A stretch of DNA of 13,212 bases from Holophagales bacterium (GTDB lineage Bacteria; Acidobacteriota; Holophagae; Holophagales; Holophagaceae): the NCBI GenBank assembly GCA_031281385.1, contig JAITFL010000159.1, forward strand, positions 1-13,212. The letters run 5' to 3'. A program made the translations under genes and the position numbers. Positions 7,960 to 13,212 of this stretch are shown here, piece after piece. How positions within the stretch are numbered: the first letter of the stretch is position 1; every line of letters begins with the position of its first letter. The notes under the pieces are model-generated. The model was not told the DNA's origin, made no database searches, and saw nothing but the letters and a program-made list of their open reading frames with translations.

Positions 7960-8219
7960 ATATCTTTCTCCTCTGATTGGCAATAAATAGCCCCGCTTAT
8001 AATGCGTGTGCAATCTGGATTGTTTTTTGGGCGCGGAATCCGCCAATGGGCATTGCGGAGCCAAAAGGCGTGCATGGGTTGGCCCGTTGATATGAAATTG
8101 CTGTAAATAAATGGGTTATTCCATGCCAGACTTTGCCTCTCCGTAGGGCTGTCTGACAAAAGGACGCCCAGAACGGCTAAGGCATCTTGTGTCATGTCGG
8201 TGGTTTTCTCTGTGTTCAT
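7956..8219 (-). CDS. Possible small leader ORF (87 aa), uncharacterised
   Basis: A tentative call. ATG 8219 has a GGAG five nt upstream (GGAGACTGT, then ATG). The frame stays open for 87 codons and stops at TGA 7958-7956, overlapping the ATG of the barrel gene by ATGA, a classic translational-coupling arrangement. It lies wholly inside the transcript predicted from the promoter at 8323-8351. The product starts MNTEKTTDMTQDALAVLG; it has no signal peptide and no membrane segment. The first half reads like ordinary soluble protein, while the second half (HWRIPRPKNNPDCTRIISG) is less convincing. I recognise no family. It could be a genuine small protein, a regulatory leader peptide, the remnant of a longer gene, or chance. 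The alternative upstream start at 8351 would fall on the promoter itself and is unlikely. Confidence 0.3.
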   Translation of the reverse strand: MNTEKTTDMTQDALAVLGVLLSDSPTERQSLAWNNPFIYSNFISTGQPMHAFWLRNAHWRIPRPKNNPDCTRIISGAIYCQSEEKDI

Positions 8220-8316
8220 ACAGTCTCCGCATGGTTTGCTGCTCGTGCCCATGAGCGACAAATGCGGCGATGGCCCGGCAGCGGTTGGTTTGTTATTTGG
8301 TTTTTGGGAATATGAT
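7960..8316 (-). other. Long 5' leader of the outer-membrane operon
   Basis: If transcription starts about 7 nt after the -10 box (near 8316), the first barrel gene has an unusually long leader of roughly 357 nt. Apart from the possible 87-codon ORF I see no recognised riboswitch. A weak imperfect stem (CCGC AATG pairing with CATT GCGG, with a bulge) lies near 8042-8060. The T-rich stretches read as A-runs on this strand, so there is no intrinsic terminator here. The rest of the gap back to the rmuC stop at 8388 holds the promoter. Confidence 0.4.
7968..7974 (-). promoter_or_regulatory. Shine-Dalgarno fixing the start of the 257-aa barrel gene
   Basis: AGAGGAG on the minus strand, 8 nt before ATG 7959. 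The longer start at 8064 has no comparable site, so this site decides the start. The same bases encode the Ser-Glu-Glu near the end of the possible leader ORF 7956-8219, so ribosomes finishing that ORF would pass over this site. Confidence 0.75.
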
Positions 8317-8322
8317 ACAAAT

Positions 8323-8351
8323 ATTCTAGGGCACTGCCCAAAGCCTGTCAA
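8323..8351 (-). promoter_or_regulatory. Sigma70-type promoter of the outer-membrane operon
   Basis: On the minus strand a perfect -35 box TTGACA (8351-8346) is followed, after exactly 17 bp, by TAGAAT (8328-8323), a five-of-six match to TATAAT. An A-run of eight (8372-8365) lies about 13 bp upstream of the -35, where an UP element would sit. Predicted start is near 8316. The promoter begins 37 bp after the rmuC stop, which makes the operon independently expressed. It is the best promoter match I see in the window. Confidence 0.72.
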
Positions 8352-8387
8352 TAGCAGTTTGCAATTTTTTTTGAGGCCTAGGCCGGG

Positions 8388-10010
8388 CTAGTTTTTGTGC
8401 TTCATCCCTAGCCGCTTGCCCGCAAGGCTGTGGTCTTCGGTGTCTATGTCTAGCAGGTAGTCCGCCTCGCCTTGCTTCATCTGCTCGCCTTGGGACTCGG
8501 CAGTCGCTGAGGTGGACAGTTTCTTGGATATTTTTACTCCCAGGTCTGAAAACTTTCCGGCTGTGCCCACTAGGCTCCCTCGTCCGTCTCGCAGTGTGAC
8601 CATAGCGTCTTTGTAAGATTTTTGTGCAGTTTCCAACTGGTTGCCTAGCTTGTCCATTTTTTCGATGAACCCGCGCAGCTTGTCGTACACGCGGCTGGCG
8701 AGGTCGGCCAATTCCTGAGTTGATTTTTCCCTGCGCTGCAGGCTCCACAGATTTGCGACCACCCTTATCACGGGCAGTAGCGTTGTAGAGGTGACAAGCG
8801 CGATGCGCTCATCGAAGGCTTCCTGAAACAGCGTCGGCGCATGCTCTGCGGCGGCGATGTAAGCCGGTTCTATGGCGATGAACAAAAAAGTGAAATCCGG
8901 CGAATCAATGTCTAGCAGATCGGGGTACTTCTTTCCGCTGAGTGACTTGATATGGTTCCTGATGGCCGCGACGTGGGCGGCTAGGTGGCGTTGGCGTTCC
9001 TCATGCGTCTCGGCCCCAACGTAGGCCGTATAGTCCACCAGCGATACTTTGCTGTCAATGATGATGTGCTTGCCATCTGGCAGGTTCACCACAAAATCGG
9101 GGCGGTAGCTATTGCCCTCATCATCTTTGAAGGTGGGCTGGCTTTCGTACTCTATGCCTTTTCGCAGCCCTGCCATTTCCAATAGGAGTTCTACCTTTTG
9201 CTCCCCCCAGTTGCCTTGCAGCTTTTTGTCACCCTTTAGGGCCTTCGTCAGGTTGGCCGCTTCTTCAGTGATCTGCTGGTTGAGCTGCTGCAAGTGGCCC
9301 AACTCGATCTTTAGCGAACTTTGCCCTTGAAGGCTTTCGCTATGCACTTGGTCAACGCGCTTCCTGAAAGACTCCAGCGTTTCCTTGAATGGCGTCAATA
9401 GCGAATTAAGCCCATCTCGGCTCTGGGTTTGAAAAGTGGCGTTCTTTTGCTCAAAGATATGGTTTGCCAAATTTTCAAACTCTGCGCTGAATTTGGCCCG
9501 CAGGTCTTCGAACTGCTTGCGCTCTGCGTCAAAAACCTCTCTGTCCTTTGCTGAAACGGCCTCCAATTCGCTTGCCCTTTCCTTTGCGGCTCCCAGTTCC
9601 GCTCTAAGGCCCTTGGCTTCGTCCTTGTACTCCTGCAATTGCTTGCGCTCCGCATCTAGGGCTTCCCTGTCTTTGGCAGAAATGGCCTCCAGCCCTGTCA
9701 CCCTGTTTTTTGCGGAAGCCAATTCTGCGGCAAGGGCCTTTGCTTCCTCATTGGAATCCTGCAAACGCTGCTGCAGTTCACTATTGGATTTAGCCATCTC
9801 TTGAATTTGCATTTCGCTTATCTGCTTTTGATGCTCGATGGATCTATCCAAGTCTTTCAAGCGGTCGGTTGCGTCCCGCAGCTTGGGTTCCAAATCCTTT
9901 CTTATCCTACTTTCGCCCTTTGCTTTTCCGTTTTTCCAGCCTATCCAGAGTCCAAGCAGAACCCCGGCCGTGATGGAAAGAATTATTATCAAGGTGGTCG
10001 TCATCGTCAT
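8388..10010 (-). CDS. rmuC: RmuC family DNA recombination-limiting protein
   Basis: A 540-aa protein counted from ATG 10010. An in-frame ATG at 10028 would add six residues but has no Shine-Dalgarno; GAGGAT at 10026-10021 lies about 10-12 nt before ATG 10010 and favours that start, and ATG 10004 is also possible. Residues about 5-25 form one N-terminal membrane helix (LIIILSITAGVLLGLWIGW). A long coiled coil runs from about 35 to 215 and includes a tandem 42-residue duplication. The RmuC core follows, with GNWGEQKVELLLEMAGL near 266-282 and a PD-(D/E)xK-type nuclease signature, RPDFVVNLPDGKHIIIDSK (D305, D319, K321). The family was defined in E. coli by mutants that raise inversion rates at inverted repeats. 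Organisation matches the family. It is transcribed away from the GH92 gene. The start remains uncertain by up to eight residues. Confidence 0.92.
   Translation of the reverse strand: MTMTTTLIIILSITAGVLLGLWIGWKNGKAKGESRIRKDLEPKLRDATDRLKDLDRSIEHQKQISEMQIQEMAKSNSELQQRLQDSNEEAKALAAELASAKNRVTGLEAISAKDREALDAERKQLQEYKDEAKGLRAELGAAKERASELEAVSAKDREVFDAERKQFEDLRAKFSAEFENLANHIFEQKNATFQTQSRDGLNSLLTPFKETLESFRKRVDQVHSESLQGQSSLKIELGHLQQLNQQITEEAANLTKALKGDKKLQGNWGEQKVELLLEMAGLRKGIEYESQPTFKDDEGNSYRPDFVVNLPDGKHIIIDSKVSLVDYTAYVGAETHEERQRHLAAHVAAIRNHIKSLSGKKYPDLLDIDSPDFTFLFIAIEPAYIAAAEHAPTLFQEAFDERIALVTSTTLLPVIRVVANLWSLQRREKSTQELADLASRVYDKLRGFIEKMDKLGNQLETAQKSYKDAMVTLRDGRGSLVGTAGKFSDLGVKISKKLSTSATAESQGEQMKQGEADYLLDIDTEDHSLAGKRLGMKHKN
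9495..9746. repeat. Tandem 126-bp duplication inside the rmuC coiled coil
   Basis: Two adjacent 126-bp units (9621-9746 and 9495-9620) encode 42-residue segments. They start EAKALAAELASAK and EAKGLRAELGAAK, and both contain SAKDRE, then a variable pair, then DAERKQ. The similarity is visible at DNA level as well (a shared core reading gcttgcgctc on the + strand, and matching alternation further on), which points to a fairly recent in-frame duplication. Forty-two residues is six heptads, so the coiled-coil register is kept. Confidence 0.8.
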
Positions 10011-10107
10011 TTGGTCATCAATCCTCATGTATGATTGTAAATGACTATTTTGTTCTTCTGACCTTTGCCACTATCTAACTTTTTCATCCACAATTTGGGG
10101 GCCATAC

Positions 10108-12444
10108 ATGAAAAAAAGTAAATTGTCCGCAACTCTCTTCCCGCTGTCGCTGCTATTGCTGCTTCCGCAGATAAATTGGCACAAGGGGCCGCAGCAGGTT
10201 CCAAATAGATTGGCGCAGGTCAAGCCAAGCGCGGACAAAAAGGTGAGCTTCATAAAGCCCTTGGTGGGCACGCACGGCGAGGGCAACACCTATCCGGGTC
10301 CTACCACGCCCTTTGGCATGGCACAATTTGGCCCAGACACAGATGACGCCCTTTGGGCCACTGCATCGGGCTATGAATATTCCGACACGTCCATCATGGG
10401 GTTTAGCTGCGCCCACCTAAGCGGAACAGGCATCCCTGACTTGGGCGACTTTTTGTTTATCCCCCAAATCGGCGAGCCAAAAATAATTGTGGGGGCCAAA
10501 ACAGACCCCGACTCCGGCTACCGACAGAGATACTCACACGACAACGAAACCGCTTATTGCGGCTACTACCAAGTAAAACTGGAAAACAACGTAAACGTGG
10601 AATTGGCGGCGGCAGAGAGATCGGGCATCATGCGCTTCACCTTTCCAGAGAGCGACCAGGCATCTATATTGACCGACCTGCACCACCAATTGCACGGTGG
10701 GCGCTTTAAGATGATATGGTCGCACGTGCGCGTGGAAAACAACCAGACGGTTACGGGCTTCCACTTGGTGAATGGCTGGGGCAAAGAGCGCTACCTGTAC
10801 TTTGCGGCAAAGTATTCTAGGCCCTTTGACGACCACGTGATAATGGCGGACGGCAAGCCCCATATATACAACACGTACCGTTTCCGCAGCCGCAACGAGG
10901 CGTCTGGCCAAAATCTGCAATTCATCGCCAAATACAAAACAAAAAAAGACGAGGCGATTCAGGTGAAAATCGGCATATCGGCTGTCAGCGCGGCCAACGC
11001 CATGATGAACCTAGACGCGGAAATCCCCCACTGGAACTTTGAAAGAGTTGTTGCAGAGACACAGGCAAAGTGGGAAAAAGAGCTTTCCGTTGCCGAGATA
11101 GAAGGCACCCAAGAAGAAAAGGAAACATTTTATACCGCGCTGTACCACACATTCTTGACGCCAAACATCTATCAGGACATAAATGGTGAGTACCGGGGCT
11201 TTGATTTCAACATCCACAAAGCCAATGGCTTTACAAGACATTCGGTTTTTTCGCTTTGGGACACGTATAGGGCCGTCCACCCATTTTTCAACTTGCTGCA
11301 GCCCAAACGCAACGCCGAAATGATTAATTCCATGCTGGCGCACTACGACCAAAGCGTGGACAAACTGCTGCCGGTTTGGGAACTAGACGGAAATGAAACA
11401 TGGTGCATGATCGGCTACCATGCAGTCCCTGTCATTGTTGACGCCTACTTGAAAGGCATCAAGGGCTTTGATTCAGCCAAGGCGTACGATGCAGTCAAGA
11501 CGACTGCTATGAATCCCGACTACGATAGCGTTGCGCTGTACGCCAAATTGGGCTACGTGCCATTTGACAAAGAGAATGAATCCCTCTCCAAAACTTTGGA
11601 ATACGCCTACGATGATTGGTGCATCGCACAAATGGCAAAAGCCCTTGGCAAAAATGATGACTACGACTACTTTATGAAGAGGGCCAAAAATTACAAGAAT
11701 ATCTTTGACGCCACGGTTGGCTGGATGCGCCCAAAGGATTCAAATGGCAAATGGCGCGAGCCATTCGACGCCCACAACTATGGCGGCGGTGCGGCCAACT
11801 TTGGCGACATCACAGAGGGCGCAAGCGCACAGTACTCCTGGTACGTGCCCCACGACGTGCCTGGCCTCATTTCCCTGATGGGTGGTAAAAAGGCCTTTAC
11901 TGACAAATTGGACGGCATTTTTACATACAAGGGCAAATTCTCAACGGGCGAAGAAAATGAAGACGTGGGCACCATTGGCGAATATTGGCACGGCAACGAG
12001 CCCAGCCACCACATCATCTATCTCTATTCGTATGTCGGCCAGCCCGCCAAGGCAGCCGAGAGGATCCACCAAGTAATCCGCACCCAATATGGCAATAAGC
12101 CAGATTCCCTATCGGGCAACGACGACTGCGGCCAGATGTCCGCCTGGTACTTGTTCACCGTCATGGGCTTCTATCCTGTCTGCCCAGGCTGCGACTACTA
12201 CGCCATTGGCAGCCCATGCCTGCCAAAGGTCAAATATAGCTTGGCTAACGGCCGATACCTGACCGTAGAGGCAAAAAACCTGTCCGAGAAAAACATCTAC
12301 GTGCAGTCACTCAAAGTGAATGGCAAAGACTGGACTAACCCTTTCCTGCCATACCAAGAGATAATCAATGGCGGCACCCTAGTCTTCACCATGGGCCCCA
12401 AGCCCAGCAAGTGGGGTACGAATCCGGTGATACCAGAGAGGTAA
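10108..12444 (+). CDS. GH92 family exo-alpha-mannosidase
   Basis: A 778-aa protein starting at ATG 10108 behind a weak GGGG-type ribosome site. The N-terminus (residues 1-22) is a hydrophobic signal or anchor. GH92 motifs run along the whole length: GEGNTYPGPTTPFGMAQFGP (57-76), GFSCAHLSGTG with DLGDF (98-115), HSVFSLWDTYRA (378-389), ITEGASAQYSWYVPHDVPG (568-586), GNEPSHHIIYLYSYVG (629-644) and GNDDCGQMSAWY (670-681). E570 matches the catalytic acid position, and D672/D673 lie in the motif that supplies the general base in calcium-dependent GH92 enzymes. The family releases mannose from alpha-mannosides, often with 1,2 linkages on N-glycans or fungal mannan. Length is typical. It appears monocistronic: rmuC diverges upstream and a hairpin and the LRR gene lie downstream. 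Linkage preference cannot be assigned here. Confidence 0.95.
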   Translation: MKKSKLSATLFPLSLLLLLPQINWHKGPQQVPNRLAQVKPSADKKVSFIKPLVGTHGEGNTYPGPTTPFGMAQFGPDTDDALWATASGYEYSDTSIMGFSCAHLSGTGIPDLGDFLFIPQIGEPKIIVGAKTDPDSGYRQRYSHDNETAYCGYYQVKLENNVNVELAAAERSGIMRFTFPESDQASILTDLHHQLHGGRFKMIWSHVRVENNQTVTGFHLVNGWGKERYLYFAAKYSRPFDDHVIMADGKPHIYNTYRFRSRNEASGQNLQFIAKYKTKKDEAIQVKIGISAVSAANAMMNLDAEIPHWNFERVVAETQAKWEKELSVAEIEGTQEEKETFYTALYHTFLTPNIYQDINGEYRGFDFNIHKANGFTRHSVFSLWDTYRAVHPFFNLLQPKRNAEMINSMLAHYDQSVDKLLPVWELDGNETWCMIGYHAVPVIVDAYLKGIKGFDSAKAYDAVKTTAMNPDYDSVALYAKLGYVPFDKENESLSKTLEYAYDDWCIAQMAKALGKNDDYDYFMKRAKNYKNIFDATVGWMRPKDSNGKWREPFDAHNYGGGAANFGDITEGASAQYSWYVPHDVPGLISLMGGKKAFTDKLDGIFTYKGKFSTGEENEDVGTIGEYWHGNEPSHHIIYLYSYVGQPAKAAERIHQVIRTQYGNKPDSLSGNDDCGQMSAWYLFTVMGFYPVCPGCDYYAIGSPCLPKVKYSLANGRYLTVEAKNLSEKNIYVQSLKVNGKDWTNPFLPYQEIINGGTLVFTMGPKPSKWGTNPVIPER

Positions 12445-12499
12445 TTGCAGAATTCCCATCGCGTCCGTCGCTACTGCTTCCTGTGCATGTGTGATACTT

Positions 12500-12542
12500 A
12501 TACCAATTAGCGTTCAACATCGGTTGAACGCTAACTTGGTAT
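12500..12542. repeat. Near-perfect inverted repeat (long hairpin) between convergent genes
   Basis: Left arm 12500-12518 (ATACCAATTAGCGTTCAAC) and right arm 12523-12542 are reverse complements, except for one extra C in the right arm, and are separated by ATCG. The stem is about 19 bp. It lies between the stop of the GH92 gene (12444) and the stop of the LRR gene (12559), which face each other, so it could end transcription from both sides. However, no T-run follows on either strand, so it is not a textbook intrinsic terminator. A dispersed palindromic repeat or a small non-autonomous element is the alternative. Confidence 0.8.
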
Positions 12543-12558
12543 CAAGCGCAAATCATTT

Positions 12559-13053
12559 CTACAACGGCTTCCCGCATGTCGGGCAGACGGCTCCGCCTTG
12601 CTTTGTCCAGGTTTTGCTCCCGCGAGCGCGCGTATAGGTTCCCGCACCTCCGGCCTTAAACTTGGTATGTAAATCGCCGAGATCGGTTGAGCCAAGGAAG
12701 GTATTCACGCTTGCAGGGATGGTTACGCTGGTTAGGCTTGTACAACCATTTAACGAATTACCAGAAATACTTATAGCACCGTCAAGGATGACGATGCTGG
12801 TAATACTGGTGCAATGATTAAAATTTTTGACCTCCACGGGATTGCCGTTGTAGGTGCCGGGAATGACCACCGTTCCGCTTATCGTCTTATTTGCTGCCTC
12901 GACAAGCTGCATTTTACCGGTACTGCTTCCGTAAGGTGTAGGGATAACTCTTTCCCACTTCAGTTTGTCCATCGTCGGCTGCTGCGCGAAGGCCGCACTG
13001 GCCCCAATGATCGCGGGCAATATCAGGCCCATCAATGCTCTCTTTGTGTTCAT
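12559..13053 (-). CDS. Small secreted BspA-like leucine-rich-repeat protein
   Basis: A 164-aa protein starting at ATG 13053, with AAAGGAG six nt upstream. Residues 1-23 are a Sec signal peptide (ending AAFA, then QQ). Residues about 55-125 contain LRR_5 (BspA-type) repeats: GTVVIPGTYNGNPVEVKNF, CTSITSIVILDG and CTSLTSVTIPASV. These are about three units, far fewer than in typical BspA proteins. A C-terminal stretch AGGAGTYTRARGSKTWTKQ is of a kind I associate with short LRR proteins of gut spirochaetes. The extreme end, CPTCGKPL, carries a Cys-x-x-Cys knuckle. BspA-like repeats usually mediate surface adhesion or protein binding. The gene is alone, converging with GH92 across the hairpin at 12500-12542. 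Whether the CxxC pair binds metal, forms a disulfide or serves as a sorting tail is unknown. Confidence 0.85.
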   Translation of the reverse strand: MNTKRALMGLILPAIIGASAAFAQQPTMDKLKWERVIPTPYGSSTGKMQLVEAANKTISGTVVIPGTYNGNPVEVKNFNHCTSITSIVILDGAISISGNSLNGCTSLTSVTIPASVNTFLGSTDLGDLHTKFKAGGAGTYTRARGSKTWTKQGGAVCPTCGKPL

Positions 13054-13073
13054 GGAACACTCCTTTAGTAAAT

Positions 13074-13088
13074 GCGCACTATGTGCGC
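13074..13088. promoter_or_regulatory. Palindrome upstream of the LRR gene (possible operator or leader stem)
   Basis: GCGCAC TAT GTGCGC is a perfect 6-bp inverted repeat with a 3-nt centre. Its edge is 20 nt upstream of ATG 13053 and about 8 nt upstream of the AAAGGAG site. It could be a repressor operator, or a short stem in the mRNA leader that shields the ribosome site. I do not see a convincing -10/-35 pair around it. Confidence 0.35.
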
Positions 13089-13099
13089 GATTGCATAAA

Positions 13100-13138
13100 A
13101 CAACAGCCGCGAACGGGCGATCCCGGCGCGGCTGCTGT
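13100..13138 (-). terminator. Probable leftward intrinsic terminator of a gene beyond the right edge
   Basis: Arms 13100-13111 and 13127-13138 pair over 12 positions (one is a G-U in the leftward transcript), and an inner CGGG CGAT CCCG stem extends the hairpin. Read leftward, the stem is followed by a short T-run (TTTTATGC). Read rightward there is no T-run. It therefore most likely ends a leftward transcript entering from beyond 13212, upstream of the LRR gene. The short T-run lowers confidence. Confidence 0.5.
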
Positions 13139-13212
13139 GAACGATGTCTGGGCTATTTGTGGATTAAACCTTACATTCGATTGACCGTAAATAGCTGATA
13201 ATAGGCAATTTA

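Noticed and set aside
7960..8064. 35-residue N-terminal extension of the 257-aa barrel protein
   Set aside because: A signal peptide and a strong Shine-Dalgarno mark ATG 7959 as the start. The extension would bury the signal peptide.
8375..8384. GGCCTAGGCC palindrome at the rmuC 3' end as a terminator
   Set aside because: The 10-bp self-complementary sequence has no loop, and downstream on the rmuC strand come A residues, not T.
8326..8748. Open frame of 140 codons on the - strand ending at the operon promoter
   Set aside because: It overlaps the C-terminal third of rmuC in another frame, is very Arg- and Pro-rich, and has no ribosome site.
10029..10107. Divergent promoters between rmuC and the GH92 gene
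   Set aside because: Candidate boxes (TACAAT near rmuC, TATCTA near GH92) lack acceptable -35 partners at 16-18 bp. Promoters must be near but I cannot place them.
1794..12444. Reading the whole region as one polysaccharide utilisation locus
   Set aside because: The receptor operon, rmuC and GH92 lie on separate transcripts, there is no SusD-like gene or glycan-sensing regulator, and the receptor is Oar-like rather than SusC-like.
13164..13212. Possible C-terminal tail of a leftward gene entering from the right edge
   Set aside because: A minus-strand frame is open from the edge to TAA 13166-13164, followed by the terminator-like hairpin, which fits a gene end. Only about 15 codons are visible, too few to call.

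Overview
The window looks like a chromosomal piece of a diderm (Gram-negative-type) bacterium of mid GC content, probably a glycan- and peptide-scavenging heterotroph. The evidence is a full-length TonB-dependent receptor, two further outer-membrane beta-barrel proteins ending in Phe, a lipobox lipoprotein and several Sec signal peptides. The receptor is of the Oar-like type (an N-terminal carboxypeptidase-regulatory-like domain, then plug and barrel) that is common in Acidobacteriota, and its wording reminds me of Holophagae. The small leucine-rich-repeat protein with a Gly-Thr-Tyr-Thr-Arg tail recalls gut Spirochaetota such as Treponema. I cannot settle the phylum from this window.

Layout, left to right. 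Positions 1-264 are the 3' end of a glycogen debranching enzyme gene, followed 21 bp later on the same strand by an exported M28 zinc aminopeptidase (286-1719). Converging on it from the right is a leftward four-gene outer-membrane operon (7959 down to 1794): a 257-aa barrel protein, an 1100-aa TonB-dependent receptor, a 201-aa barrel protein and a 478-aa lipoprotein. The lipoprotein has a BIG2 domain and seven propeller-like repeats. Gaps inside the operon are 19, 13 and 14 bp, and each gene has a good Shine-Dalgarno. A near-consensus sigma70 promoter (8323-8351) sits about 360 nt upstream of the first barrel gene. The leader between them carries a possible 87-codon ORF that overlaps the first barrel gene by ATGA.

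Next come rmuC (leftward, ending at 8388) and, divergent from it, a GH92 exo-alpha-mannosidase gene (10108-12444). The 79-97 bp between these two must hold both promoters, but I see no convincing boxes there. Beyond a near-perfect 43-nt inverted repeat (12500-12542) lies a small leftward BspA-like leucine-rich-repeat gene (12559-13053), with a 15-bp palindrome just upstream of its Shine-Dalgarno. At 13100-13138 there is a GC-rich hairpin with a short T-run that reads as a leftward terminator for a gene outside the window. Positions 13139-13212 hold nothing I can call with confidence.

How the genes fit together: the four-gene operon is the most distinctive unit. An energised receptor, two accessory barrels and a propeller lipoprotein look like a surface capture-and-import, or surface-assembly, machine. 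The flanking hydrolases (debranching enzyme, M28 peptidase, GH92 mannosidase) suit a polymer-degrading lifestyle, but they are on separate transcripts and I see no proof that they serve the operon. I found no tRNA, rRNA, CRISPR array, transposase or phage genes.
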